From assembly GCF_018919145.1 (NCBI RefSeq), contig NZ_JAHLQJ010000014.1, positions 62,001-126,000 of the forward strand: 64,000 bases of DNA, read 5' to 3'. Under the pieces are notes generated by a model that did not search any database, was not told the DNA's origin, and saw only the letters and a program-made list of their open reading frames with translations. Source of the DNA: Paenibacillus brevis. GTDB taxonomy: Bacteria > Bacillota > Bacilli > Paenibacillales > Paenibacillaceae. Below are positions 16,018-25,030 of the stretch, in pieces. Position numbers and translations under genes: made by a program. Positions within the stretch are counted from its first letter, which is position 1. Every line of letters begins with the position of its first letter.

Positions 16018-17949
16018 CTATAACGACTGCTTAATCACTTGTTTATAATACATAACAGACAATATACCAAAGATGGAATAGAGCACCGTATAGAGCAGCA
16101 TGACCAGCAGCATTGGAGTCAGCATTTCTGTGCCGAAGAAGAACCAGCCTGATTTTACGGCAAAATAACTGTGGCTAAGCCCGATCACAAGCGGAATGCC
16201 GAAGTTGAACAGCTGCTTGTAGCGAATTCCTCCGACCAGATCATCCTGGGTAAAGCCCAGCTTGCGGAGAATGGTATAACCCGGCTTCTCTTCTTCACTC
16301 TCATCCATTTGCTTGAAATAGAGAATACATCCGGAAGTGACTAAGAAGGTAAGACCCAGAAATCCGACGATGAACATGATCAACCCAAAGTTCGCACGCT
16401 GCTCGATCTCGTAGTTGTATTGGGAGTTTGCGCCGTATTCATCTTTAAACAAATCCATGCTTGCGAATGCTTTGTTAGCATTTTTCAGTTGGGAACGGTC
16501 TGTTACGTCTACTCCGTAGTACACCGTGAATTCCCGGTCCGAACTGAATCCAACCTTAAGCTCCTGATAGATCGACTCATCTACAATGACGACAGGAAAA
16601 CCGGAAGAGAAATAGAACGGCAGCATAGTTTCTTTGTCGAAGCCGATTAAATCTAGCGGGAATGATTTCCCTTCAGCCAATAACGTGATGTTGTCCAAAT
16701 TACCCATTGGCATATAGTTCATCAAGCCCCCATCCATCCCCCGGAATAATGCCTCTCCGGCCTGAATATCCTCCCCGATGGCTGAATCGCCAAGCACGGC
16801 TACGCTTAGGGTATCGGATTGGATATCAAGCATGTCTTTATTGAGGAACGATTTTGCATCCATGTTGACCCATACCGGTTCAAGCACGCTTTCCTTATAG
16901 GCGATACCTTCAGAATTCAGAACAGATGTGAACTCGTCCACCCACTCACTCTTATAGAAAGAGAAGTCGTTCGGAACATTATTTTTTGCCATGGAAGCCG
17001 CCGAATAGTACGAAATGTAGCTGAGAGACAGCATCCCGATCGCCAGTGCAGATAGCGTGGTAATCACCGTGAGCAGCAGTGCGTTCGACTTCATACGGAA
17101 CATGATCGAAGATAATGAAAGCACTTCTTTGATCGTTAGATAGCCTCTCTTGCTTCTGCGGATCAGATTAAAGATGAAGCTCACGGAGCCTTTATAGAAA
17201 AAGTACGTTCCCGCGATTACCGATCCCAGGATAAACAGCATAGCGCCCAATAACTGGTTCATATCCGTGAATTTCCCGCTGAACAGTTGGGACGACACTT
17301 GATAGCCCAGCAAAATAAGCGCGATCCCCGCGATCCCCATCAAAATGCTCCAGAACGAGAGCTTTTCCACCCGCTGCTGGGCCAGCGCCACAGCCCGGAA
17401 CAGACTGAGAATGCTCTGTCCTTTGATAAACAGATAGTTCATCAGCATTATCAATAGATAGATGCCCGAGAACACAATTACCGTCTGAACCAGTGCTTGG
17501 GGAGAAAAGCTGAGCCCGGCAATGGCATCAACCTGAATGATCTTTAACAATATCATCAGAATGAGTCTCGATACCGCGAAGCCTGCAAAAATACCGACCG
17601 CCATGGCGCCGAAATACAGCATCAGATTTTCAACGGTAAGGATCTTGAAGATCTTCCCCTTCGTCAGACCCACCAACTGAAACAACCCGATCTCCTTGCT
17701 GCGACGTTTGATGAAGATGGTGTTCGCATATAGCAGAAAGACAGCGACGATCACGACCAGCAGAACTGAGGAAGCGCCGATAGCAGCTCCCCCCTTGACA
17801 GTCCCTTCCAGCTCGTCAAGCGAAGGATTATATTGCAGGGTAACAAACGAGAAATATAAGGCCACACTGAAAATCAAGGCGAAGACATACAGATAATAAT
17901 TTTTAATATTCTTTCTTAGATTCCGTAAAATGATCACCCGCAAGCTCAT
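16018..17949 (-). CDS. bceB: Bce-type ABC transporter permease
   Basis: Large permease (643 aa; B. subtilis BceB is 646) of the peptide-antibiotic detoxification type. It has ten predicted membrane segments and an extracellular domain of about 200 residues (roughly 310-520) that in this family contacts lantibiotics or bacitracin-lipid targets. The FtsX-like region [31 protein letters not shown] is diagnostic. It overlaps the ATPase gene by 4 nt. In this family BceAB is both resistance pump and sensor for the BceRS system encoded just upstream. Confidence 0.93.
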   Translation of the reverse strand: MSLRVIILRNLRKNIKNYYLYVFALIFSVALYFSFVTLQYNPSLDELEGTVKGGAAIGASSVLLVVIVAVFLLYANTIFIKRRSKEIGLFQLVGLTKGKIFKILTVENLMLYFGAMAVGIFAGFAVSRLILMILLKIIQVDAIAGLSFSPQALVQTVIVFSGIYLLIMLMNYLFIKGQSILSLFRAVALAQQRVEKLSFWSILMGIAGIALILLGYQVSSQLFSGKFTDMNQLLGAMLFILGSVIAGTYFFYKGSVSFIFNLIRRSKRGYLTIKEVLSLSSIMFRMKSNALLLTVITTLSALAIGMLSLSYISYYSAASMAKNNVPNDFSFYKSEWVDEFTSVLNSEGIAYKESVLEPVWVNMDAKSFLNKDMLDIQSDTLSVAVLGDSAIGEDIQAGEALFRGMDGGLMNYMPMGNLDNITLLAEGKSFPLDLIGFDKETMLPFYFSSGFPVVIVDESIYQELKVGFSSDREFTVYYGVDVTDRSQLKNANKAFASMDLFKDEYGANSQYNYEIEQRANFGLIMFIVGFLGLTFLVTSGCILYFKQMDESEEEKPGYTILRKLGFTQDDLVGGIRYKQLFNFGIPLVIGLSHSYFAVKSGWFFFGTEMLTPMLLVMLLYTVLYSIFGILSVMYYKQVIKQSL

Positions 17950-18701
17950 GGCTGCACCCCGCCCAGCACACTTTGCGTTCGGATAATATCATTGTAAAAT
18001 GCCTGACGGCTCTCATCGCCCTTGTTGAGTTGGGAATAAATCTGTCCGTCCCGAATGAAAATAACCCGGCTGCAATAGCTTGCTGCTGCAGCATCATGCG
18101 TCACCATCACAATGGTCGATGCGAACTTGGTGTTCATCTCGCCCAGCTTCCCCAGCAAATCACTTGCCGATTTGGAGTCCAGAGCCCCGGTTGGCTCGTC
18201 CGCAAATATAATACTCGGCTGATGGATGAATGCGCGCGCTGCGGAAGTCCGCTGCTTCTGCCCGCCCGAGATTTCTGCAGGATACTTGTTCGCAAGCTCA
18301 TAAATTCCCAGCTCGGATGAGACCTGTCGGAACCTGTTCTGCGCTTCCTGCTTGCTTACGCCGGTAATGGACAGCGGAAGCAATACATTCTCCTTCACCG
18401 TCAATGTGTCCAGCAAATTATAATCCTGAAAAATAAATCCAAGATGCTGTTTGCGGAACTCGGCCAATTCCTTTTCCTTCATGCCGGTAAAATCCTTGCC
18501 TTCGATGCGGATCGAGCCCTGACTGACCCGGTCAATCGTCGACAGTACATTTAAGAGAGTTGTCTTGCCTGAGCCGGATGGACCCATGATCCCCACAAAC
18601 TCTCCCTTCTCCACCTTCAGATCAATCCCCTTAAGGACCTCCTGCCGATTAAATTTGTTCCCGTATACTTTTACTATTTTAGCTGCTTCCAAGATGGTCA
18701 A
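17946..18701 (-). CDS. bceA: Bce-type ABC transporter ATP-binding protein
   Basis: ATPase of 251 residues with Walker [14 protein letters not shown]-loop [10 protein letters not shown], signature [15 protein letters not shown] and Walker [13 protein letters not shown], all of the MacB/LolD/BceA kind. The signature reads [13 protein letters not shown] where B. subtilis has LSGGQQQRVAIAR. It starts 4 nt inside no upstream gene; a promoter lies between it and bceS. It energises the adjacent BceB permease. Confidence 0.94.
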   Translation of the reverse strand: MTILEAAKIVKVYGNKFNRQEVLKGIDLKVEKGEFVGIMGPSGSGKTTLLNVLSTIDRVSQGSIRIEGKDFTGMKEKELAEFRKQHLGFIFQDYNLLDTLTVKENVLLPLSITGVSKQEAQNRFRQVSSELGIYELANKYPAEISGGQKQRTSAARAFIHQPSIIFADEPTGALDSKSASDLLGKLGEMNTKFASTIVMVTHDAAAASYCSRVIFIRDGQIYSQLNKGDESRQAFYNDIIRTQSVLGGVQP

Positions 18702-18739
18702 AACGACTCACTCCTCGATATATCCTTGTTTATGGCATT

Positions 18740-18745
18740 ATTATA
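18740..18745 (-). promoter_or_regulatory. Candidate -10 box of the bceAB promoter
   Basis: TATAAT on the minus strand, without a recognisable -35 hexamer at the right spacing. A weak -35 fits a promoter that depends on an activator such as BceR. Confidence 0.45.
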
Positions 18746-18791
18746 CCCTGCCTGAGAAGCTGCCTTCCTGCGAATCAACGAACAAAAGCAA

Positions 18792-18823
18792 ACCGGCATG
18801 TGACATTCCTGTCACATGCCGGT
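18792..18823. promoter_or_regulatory. Perfect 14-bp-arm palindrome: BceR-like operator and/or terminator
   Basis: Arms ACCGGCATGTGACA and TGTCACATGCCGGT separated by TTCC. The centre reads TGACA-N4-TGTCA, close to the BceR/PsdR consensus as I recall it (TnACA-N4-TGTnA). The left arm also contains the bceS stop codon, and the hairpin is followed by a T-rich stretch on the minus strand, so it may act as a partial terminator too. Confidence 0.55.
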
Positions 18824-19819
18824 AAGATGCTGCAACTCATTTTCTCGGGGGAAAATGAGGGTGAATATCGAGCCTGCTCCAGGCACAGAAGACACCTTCA
18901 GTTGAATACTCAAGGAATCTGCGGCCTGCTTGGCCAGATAGAGTCCCATTCCTGTCGCCGCGCTGGACTGATGGTTTTGCGTGGAGGTAAAGCCCTTTTC
19001 GAAGATTCTTGGTAAATCTCTGGCCGTAATTCCCTCTCCGGAATCCTTGATCGAAAGCATCAGATGCCCTTCTTCCTCGCCGCTGATAATCTCAACTTCA
19101 GAGCCCTCACGATTGTATTTAACCGCATTCGTCAATAGCTGCCGAAGAATGAACGCCGTCCATTTGGCATCCGATACGACGAGCTTCTCCTCCAGCATCA
19201 GGTCAAATCCAATGCCTTTACGAATACACCAGGATTGCAATCCTTTGATCTCGCCGTGAAGAACGGCCTCCAGATCGAGCTGCTCAAAATAAAGGTCCTT
19301 CTCCATAAAGGGAATGCGCTTCTGATGCAGCTGGCGGTCAAGCAAGTGATGAATACGAAGCCACTCGTACATCATCTGTTGCCTCAAGGCTTCCTCCGGC
19401 AACCGTTCAATCATCAGCTTCATCGCGGTCAGAGGCGTCTTCATCTCGTGTATCCAGGCCAGCATATCGTCCTTTTCCTGCTCCAGAAGCAAGAAATGCC
19501 CATCTGTCTCCTTGCGGAAGCGTTCACTCTGGCGGGTAACTGCACTTAGTACTCTCTGCTCCAGCGGGCTGCCTGCCTCCTGTAAACCAGTCAGGTCATA
19601 CGCATGATCCCAGGCATCAAGCTCCCGGTAAAATGAGGTTTCCCGTGAATATCTTAATATAACGAAACCAACGCACAGAAGCGTATTCAGGCCGACAGCA
19701 TACAGCACGGGCAGAAATGGAATTGCTGAGTCTACAAAGGCCAGAAGCAGCAGCAGTAGCTGCATGCCGAGCAATAACAGCAGCCAGCTCCGTCTCTCCC
19801 TTAAAAAATCCCTGATCAT
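18812..19819 (-). CDS. bceS: BceS-like sensor histidine kinase
   Basis: Intramembrane-sensing kinase of 335 residues (B. subtilis BceS 334) with two N-terminal helices (about 12-55) and almost no extracellular loop. The phosphoacceptor box is MLAWIHEMKTPLTAMK (H in HEMKTP). The ATP-binding domain has an N-box QLLTNAVKYN, G1 SIKDSGEGI and G2 GMGLYLAKQ. The tiny sensor loop means the signal comes from the BceAB transporter. Its start overlaps bceR by 4 nt. Confidence 0.93.
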   Translation of the reverse strand: MIRDFLRERRSWLLLLLGMQLLLLLLAFVDSAIPFLPVLYAVGLNTLLCVGFVILRYSRETSFYRELDAWDHAYDLTGLQEAGSPLEQRVLSAVTRQSERFRKETDGHFLLLEQEKDDMLAWIHEMKTPLTAMKLMIERLPEEALRQQMMYEWLRIHHLLDRQLHQKRIPFMEKDLYFEQLDLEAVLHGEIKGLQSWCIRKGIGFDLMLEEKLVVSDAKWTAFILRQLLTNAVKYNREGSEVEIISGEEEGHLMLSIKDSGEGITARDLPRIFEKGFTSTQNHQSSAATGMGLYLAKQAADSLSIQLKVSSVPGAGSIFTLIFPRENELQHLTGM

Positions 19820-20505
19820 AAATCGGCCTCTTCCGTGGCAATATATCCCTGTCCTGTCCGGGTCTCGATATATTTCTCCAGCCCCAGCGGCTCCAGCTTC
19901 TTGCGCAACCGGTTCACATTGACGGTGAGCGTATTATCGCTGACAAAATGCTCGTTGTCCCAGAGGCTGCGGATCAGTTCCTCCCGGCTAACAATCGTAT
20001 TTTTATGCTCGATCAGAATTTTCAAAATCAACATCTCATTCTTGGTCAGCAGAACACTGGAATCTTGAAGGGTAACAAGGTTTTTAACGAATTCAATCGT
20101 TGCTCCTTGCCATGAGCGAAGCTCGACCCGCTCTGTACTGTAGTCGTACACCCGACGAAGAATCGCCTGGATTTTGGCAATCAACACTTCGAAATGAAAC
20201 GGCTTTTGGACGAAATCATCGCCCCCAAGCTGCATGGCCATGACCATATCCATGGGATGATCGCGGGAGGAGAGAAAGATGATCGGCACATTGGAATGAG
20301 CACGAATTTGTCTGCACCAATGGAAGCCGTCGTATTGCGGGAGCTGGATGTCAATCAGAATCAGCTCGGGCCCAAGCTGGTGAACCTCTTGAAGCACCCG
20401 GCCAAAATCAGACACTCCATATACCTCATACGACCATTGCGACAAGCGGGCCTTGATCTCCCCGAATAAGGTTGTATCGTCCTCAATGAGCATAATTTTG
20501 AACAT
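19816..20505 (-). CDS. bceR: BceR-like OmpR-family response regulator
   Basis: Response regulator of 229 residues. The receiver domain has the acidic pair EDD near residue 8 and phosphoacceptor D52 in LIDIQLPQYDG. The C-terminal winged helix includes LLTKNEMLILKILIEHKN and DNTLTVNVNRLRKKLEPLG. The ATG at 20505 is seven bases after GAGGTGG; a GTG nine bases upstream overlaps the ribosome site. It should activate bceAB through the palindrome downstream of bceS. Confidence 0.92.
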   Translation of the reverse strand: MFKIMLIEDDTTLFGEIKARLSQWSYEVYGVSDFGRVLQEVHQLGPELILIDIQLPQYDGFHWCRQIRAHSNVPIIFLSSRDHPMDMVMAMQLGGDDFVQKPFHFEVLIAKIQAILRRVYDYSTERVELRSWQGATIEFVKNLVTLQDSSVLLTKNEMLILKILIEHKNTIVSREELIRSLWDNEHFVSDNTLTVNVNRLRKKLEPLGLEKYIETRTGQGYIATEEADL

Positions 20506-20540
20506 CGTTTCCACCTCGCGAAGGTTAAAAAATTTTAGTT

Positions 20541-20559
20541 GGTGATCATTATCATTGTC
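20541..20559. promoter_or_regulatory. Fur-box-like sequence between bceR and yitT
   Basis: Minus-strand GACAATGATAATGATCACC matches 15 of 19 positions of the classical Fur consensus. It overlaps the -35 hexamer of the yitT-side promoter and lies 36 bp upstream of bceR. Iron control of either gene would be unexpected; a chance match in AT-rich DNA is possible. Confidence 0.35.
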
Positions 20560-20583
20560 GGATATACTGATAGAAAAGATAAT
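20555..20583 (+). promoter_or_regulatory. Promoter for the YitT-family gene
   Basis: TTGTCG at 20555-20560 and GATAAT at 20578-20583 with a 17-bp spacer. The start codon follows at 20630. Confidence 0.6.
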
Positions 20584-20629
20584 TTAAGCCGATAAACAAT
20601 TTTTATTACCAGAGAAAGCAGGCGCAGTC

Positions 20630-21502
20630 ATGAAAGTCGATTCAGGCTCAGCACTTTTGAGCAAACCAATCAAATCAAGCTTAAGACCCGCAAAAGAAAT
20701 TGCAATTATTCTTCTCTCCTCCCTGCTAGTCGCGGCAGGTCTCAATTTCTTCCTCATTCCTCACCAGTTATTATCCGGTGGCGTTGCAGGCGTAGCTTCA
20801 ATCATCGGATATGTATCAGACTGGAATATATCCATCTTGTATTTTCTGATCAATGCCCCCTTGATTATATGGGGCTGGAGAGCAGTTGGCAAAAGATATA
20901 TAGTGCTAAGCCTGATCTCTGTCGTTAGCACCACCTGGTTTATGGCTGTTATCCCCCAGGTTCGTTTAACCAAGGACCCGATTCTGGCAGCCGTGTTCGG
21001 AGGCATCATCTCCGCCATCGGTATCGGCTTTGCACTGCGTGCCGGCGGATCAACCGGCGGGTTCGACATCGTTGGTTCCATTGTGACGCGCAGAAGAGAT
21101 ATCGCAATGGGCAACATTCTGTTTGTCATGAACGGTGTTGTCATCCTGCTGCTCGGTTTCTACAAGAGTTGGGACTTGGCATTGTATTCCATGCTATCTA
21201 CCTTTGTCAAAGGTAAGGTCGTCGATATGATTCACGTAGGCCACATCAAGGTGACCTGCTTCATCATTACCAAAAAGCGGGACGAGATGCTGTGCCGGCT
21301 TCGCAAGCTCCATCACGGAATTACCTGCCTTCATTCGGAGGGCGGCTATAGCGAAGAACGGAACTATACGCTGATGACCGTGACGACTCGCTATGAGCTG
21401 GCAGCGGTGCGGCAAGCCGTTACCGAGACGGATCCCAAGGCTTTTATGAACGTTGTCCAATCGACTGAAATATTGGGACGATTTGCGAGACCGAAGAATT
21501 AG
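20630..21502 (+). CDS. YitT-family membrane protein (DUF161/DUF2179)
   Basis: Membrane protein of 290 residues with five to six N-terminal helices. The YitT hallmark ILLSSLLVAAGLNFFLIPHQLLSGGVAGVA lies near residue 30 and GIGFALRAGGSTGGFDIV near 140. The cytoplasmic C-terminal DUF2179 domain spans about 215-285. Function of the family is not firmly established; some members are linked to efflux or YqfU-like roles. Single gene with its own promoter and a downstream hairpin. Confidence 0.9.
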   Translation: MKVDSGSALLSKPIKSSLRPAKEIAIILLSSLLVAAGLNFFLIPHQLLSGGVAGVASIIGYVSDWNISILYFLINAPLIIWGWRAVGKRYIVLSLISVVSTTWFMAVIPQVRLTKDPILAAVFGGIISAIGIGFALRAGGSTGGFDIVGSIVTRRRDIAMGNILFVMNGVVILLLGFYKSWDLALYSMLSTFVKGKVVDMIHVGHIKVTCFIITKKRDEMLCRLRKLHHGITCLHSEGGYSEERNYTLMTVTTRYELAAVRQAVTETDPKAFMNVVQSTEILGRFARPKN

Positions 21503-21544
21503 CAGCCTTACAGGCTGCAGAGTACATAAGAGATGGCTGCAAGT

Positions 21545-21599
21545 GAAGGTGTCCTTACGACCGCTGTTGTCGCAGGGGCACCTTCCTTCTTTTTTTTGC
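21545..21599 (+). terminator. Terminator after the YitT-family gene
   Basis: Imperfect stem GAAGGTGTCC / GGGGCACCTTC enclosing an inner ACGACC...GTTGTCG stem, followed by eight T. It also separates the convergent proS gene. Confidence 0.75.
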
Positions 21600-21615
21600 C
21601 GCACCGGGTTCCCAG

Positions 21616-22887
21616 TTAGCCTTGCAAGACCGCTATCGCTTCCGCGATGGCTTCTTCTACTTTCATCTGACGATTATCGGACAATGCGCGGCGTTCCAAA
21701 AATTCAACCTTTCCCTGTCCTGCCTCTTTGCCGATCGTGATTCTAACCGGCAGCCCCAACAGATCGCTATCCTTGAATTTGACGCCTGCCCGTTCATCTC
21801 TGTCATCAAGCAACACATCCGCTCCGGCCTGCTTCAGGCGGTTATACAAATCGCGGGCAACCTGCATTTGCTGCCCATCCTTGGCGGACACGGGAACGAG
21901 ATGAACTTGATAAGGCGCCAGGGACAAAGGCCAGATAATCCCATCTGCATCATGATGCTGCTCGATAACCGCAGATAGAAGTCTGGATACGCCGATCCCG
22001 TAGCAGCCCATAATGACCGGCCTGCTTACTCCTTTTTCATCAAGGAAAGCAGCACCCATTGCTTCGCTGTATTTAGTCCCCAGCTTGAATACATGTCCGA
22101 GCTCAATTCCGCGAAAGAACTGCATTGTTCCTTCTGAGCAACGTGGACAGCGGTCACCCTCGGCAATACCTGTCAGTTCCAGATTCGCTCCATAGTTACA
22201 GCAGTTGCATGCTGCAATGGTATCCTCTCCGATCTCGGCCAATGCCATAAATTCATGGGTTCCTCCTTCTCCGCCAATCGCGCCGGGGTCAGCTTCCACT
22301 GCACGAAATCTCAGCCCACAACGAGTGAAGATCCGATGGTAAGCTTCATACATCATCTGATAAGAACGGTCCAGTCCCTCCAGGTCCTTGTCAAAGGAAT
22401 AAGCATCCTTCATGACAAATTCCCTGCCCCGAAGCAGCCCGTATCTGGGACGTCGTTCATCCCGAAACTTCGTTCCGATCTGAAATAAGGTTACCGGCAA
22501 CCGGCGGTAGGAGCTGATCTCCTGAGCAACCAAGGAAGTGATCACTTCTTCGTGGGTAGGGCCGAGCGCAAACTCCCGGCCATGACGGTCGCTTAGAGAA
22601 ATCAGCTCCTGTCCATAGACTCCATAGCGTCCGGATTGCTGCCATAATTCGGCAGGCTGCATCATCGGCAGCAGTACCTCTTGCGCGCCAGATCGCTCCA
22701 TCTCTTCTCTGACAATCTGCTCTGCCTTTCGCAGCACCTTTCTCCCTAATGGCAAAAACGTATAGATTCCTGCGGCAACCTGCCTCACCAATCCGCTGCG
22801 AAGCAGAAGCTGATGACTGACCGTCTCCGCTTCGGCCGGAGCCTCCCGCAACGTACCTTGCAACAACCGACTTTGAAGCATATTCAT
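21616..22887 (-). CDS. proS: Prolyl-tRNA synthetase lacking the INS editing domain
   Basis: Class II aminoacyl-tRNA synthetase charging tRNA-Pro. Motif 2 is [24 protein letters not shown] and motif 3 is [13 protein letters not shown]; the anticodon-binding domain occupies about residues 335-423. The usual bacterial enzyme is about 565 aa with an editing insertion of about 180 residues between motifs 2 and 3. Here that position holds a short linker with CNCC and CPRC, perhaps a zinc knuckle. Ala-tRNA-Pro proofreading would then need a separate enzyme. A T-box precedes it, so it is induced by proline starvation. It may be a second ProRS beside a full-length one. Confidence 0.92.
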   Translation of the reverse strand: MNMLQSRLLQGTLREAPAEAETVSHQLLLRSGLVRQVAAGIYTFLPLGRKVLRKAEQIVREEMERSGAQEVLLPMMQPAELWQQSGRYGVYGQELISLSDRHGREFALGPTHEEVITSLVAQEISSYRRLPVTLFQIGTKFRDERRPRYGLLRGREFVMKDAYSFDKDLEGLDRSYQMMYEAYHRIFTRCGLRFRAVEADPGAIGGEGGTHEFMALAEIGEDTIAACNCCNYGANLELTGIAEGDRCPRCSEGTMQFFRGIELGHVFKLGTKYSEAMGAAFLDEKGVSRPVIMGCYGIGVSRLLSAVIEQHHDADGIIWPLSLAPYQVHLVPVSAKDGQQMQVARDLYNRLKQAGADVLLDDRDERAGVKFKDSDLLGLPVRITIGKEAGQGKVEFLERRALSDNRQMKVEEAIAEAIAVLQG

Positions 22888-22941
22888 CTCTCCTACTATA
22901 AAATAATGGATTTAATAACTTTTGAACGGCCTCTATAACGC

Positions 22942-23209
22942 AAAAAGACACATTCGGTCAGGGACGAATGTGTCGTGGTACCACCCTAATTCGATTGCAA
23001 AGCAAATACAAGCAATCCTTCATGGAATTAACGGCGCCAGGCCGGTGACTTCCTACTCCTCATCCTAAAGGGATATCGGACAATCAGTCACTGCTCACAA
23101 GGCAGGATCGAAATTCCGGTGCAGAGAAGCCTTTCACCGATCGGCTTCCTCTCTGAACTGTACCCTTTGAACTTGAGACCTTGATCATAGCATTTTAGCG
23201 ATTTAATTA
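22942..23209 (-). promoter_or_regulatory. T-box riboswitch of proS
   Basis: Minus-strand leader with the T-box core GGGTGGTACCACG and a perfect 10-bp terminator stem GACACATTCG / CGAATGTGTC (22947-22974) followed by TTTTT. Stem I pairs CAAGG with CCTTG, leaving a loop whose 3' side reads GATCCTG. CCT followed by a purine is a proline codon, matching the downstream gene. Confidence 0.93.
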
Positions 23210-23215
23210 TTGCTA

Positions 23216-23244
23216 AAAATACTGTATTCTAGTTCATTAGTCAA
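23216..23244 (-). promoter_or_regulatory. Promoter of the proS leader
   Basis: TTGACT (23244-23239) and TATTTT (23221-23216) on the minus strand, 17-bp spacer. It lies directly before the T-box, just downstream of the cysI stop region. Confidence 0.65.
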
Positions 23245-23265
23245 GCCGTTTCCGCACAAATCGGC

Positions 23266-24984
23266 TTACGAGTGAAAGTCCTGTCCTGAGGCCACCTGTT
23301 GAATATAGCCGGCACGGATCGTAAAGTCCCCGAAATGCTCCTCCGGATTTCTGTCCTTGGCATAATGAGAAAGCAGCCTGCGCAGCGAGTCAAGTATCTC
23401 GCCTTCTCCGATATTTTCTTTGTAAAGCTTGTTCAGGCGCTCTCCGGCGAAGCCTCCCCCAAGGTACATATTGTATTTCCCCGGTCCTTTCCCTATAAAG
23501 GAGAGCTCGGCCAGCGCCGGTCTTGCACAGCCGTTCGGGCATCCCGTCATTCTGATGACGATATTCTCTTCAGAAAGTCCGTTCTCTGCCAGCAGCGGCT
23601 CAATCTTGCCAAGCAGATCCGGCAGGTAACGCTCCGATTCCGCCATCGCCAGCCCGCAGGTCGGCAGTGCCACACAAGCCATGGAATTGCGGCGAAGCGC
23701 CGAATAGCGTAAGCCGTCAGTCAAGCCATATTGGCCGATCAAAGTTTCGATTTTCTTTTTCTTCGCGGTGGTCACATTGGCAATAATCAAGTTCTGATTA
23801 GCGGTCAGACGGAAATCTCCCGTATGAATCCCGGCAATTTCCCGCAGGCCCGTCATTAACTGATAATCCTGCTCATCTTTAATTCGTCCGTTCTCGATAA
23901 AGAGCGTAAAATGCCATTTGCCGCCCGTACCCTTAACCCAGCCATAGCGGTCTCCGTGATCCTCGAAGCTGTAAGGTCTTGCTTCTGCAAGCCCCCAGCC
24001 AAGCCGGCTCGTCAGTTCGGAGATAAACCATTCCACCCCGCGGTCATCAATGGTATATTTGAACCGGGCGTGCTTCCGTACAGAGCGATCTCCATAATCC
24101 CGCTGAATCGTCACCGTTTTCTCGGCAATCTCGATCACCTGTTCCGGGGTACAGAATCCGATTATCTTCGCAACCTGCGGATAGGTCAGCGGGTCGCCGT
24201 GCGTCATGCCCATGCCTCCGCCGACAGCCACATTAAAGCCAGCAAGCTTGCCGTCCTCGACTATGGCGATCAAACCGAGATCCTGGGAGAATACATCCAC
24301 GTCATTGGATGGGGGTACAGCCAGACCAATCTTGAATTTCCGGGGCAAGTACACCTTGCCGTAAATCGGCTCCTGCTCCGCTTCCTGACTGTCCAGGACC
24401 TTCTCCCCATCAAGCCAAATCTCATGGTATGCCTTGGTCTGCGGCTCTAGGTGCTCGCTCAGACGGCATGCCCAATGATAGACCTCGGCATGAATATCGG
24501 ATTGATGCGGATTCGGGTTGCACATCACGTTCCGGTTCACGTCTCCGCACGCTGCCAGCGTAGTCAACAGAGAATCGTGCACCTCTCTGATCGTCTTCTT
24601 CATATTCCACTTCAAGACACCGTGGAGCTGAAAAGATTGCCGCGTAGTTAAGCGAATCGTCCCGTTGCCATAGGCCTTGGAAATCCGGTCCATCATCAGC
24701 CACTGCGCAGGAGTAACCACGCCTCCCGGCGCACGCACACGCAGCATGAACTGATATGCCGGCTCCAGCTTCTGCTTGCTCCGTTCATTCCGCAAGTCCC
24801 GGTCATCCTGCATGTAACTGCCATGGAACTTCATCAGCCGGTTCTCATCCTCCGGGATCGATGCCGTAATCCGGTCCTCCAGCACTTCTTCAAGCTTGCC
24901 GCGCAAGTAATTGCTTCGTATTTTTATATCTTCTACATCACTATGAGGTGCACTGTTTTTGGATAATAAATGATTTTCGGACAT
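23266..24984 (-). CDS. cysI: Assimilatory sulfite reductase hemoprotein subunit
   Basis: Beta subunit of NADPH-sulfite reductase, converting sulfite to sulfide on coupled siroheme and 4Fe-4S cofactors. The 572-residue protein carries the cluster ligands CVALPTC and CPNGC near residues 440-490 and the siroheme-binding arginine segments ([16 protein letters not shown]). The ATG follows GAAAGGAG. It lies 46 bp behind cysJ, forming a cysJI operon. Length matches E. coli CysI (570 aa). Confidence 0.96.
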   Translation of the reverse strand: MSENHLLSKNSAPHSDVEDIKIRSNYLRGKLEEVLEDRITASIPEDENRLMKFHGSYMQDDRDLRNERSKQKLEPAYQFMLRVRAPGGVVTPAQWLMMDRISKAYGNGTIRLTTRQSFQLHGVLKWNMKKTIREVHDSLLTTLAACGDVNRNVMCNPNPHQSDIHAEVYHWACRLSEHLEPQTKAYHEIWLDGEKVLDSQEAEQEPIYGKVYLPRKFKIGLAVPPSNDVDVFSQDLGLIAIVEDGKLAGFNVAVGGGMGMTHGDPLTYPQVAKIIGFCTPEQVIEIAEKTVTIQRDYGDRSVRKHARFKYTIDDRGVEWFISELTSRLGWGLAEARPYSFEDHGDRYGWVKGTGGKWHFTLFIENGRIKDEQDYQLMTGLREIAGIHTGDFRLTANQNLIIANVTTAKKKKIETLIGQYGLTDGLRYSALRRNSMACVALPTCGLAMAESERYLPDLLGKIEPLLAENGLSEENIVIRMTGCPNGCARPALAELSFIGKGPGKYNMYLGGGFAGERLNKLYKENIGEGEILDSLRRLLSHYAKDRNPEEHFGDFTIRAGYIQQVASGQDFHS

Positions 24985-25030
24985 AGTAAGCTTCTCCTTT
25001 CAATCACGGGTTCTTCTCTTCCCTGCCGAC

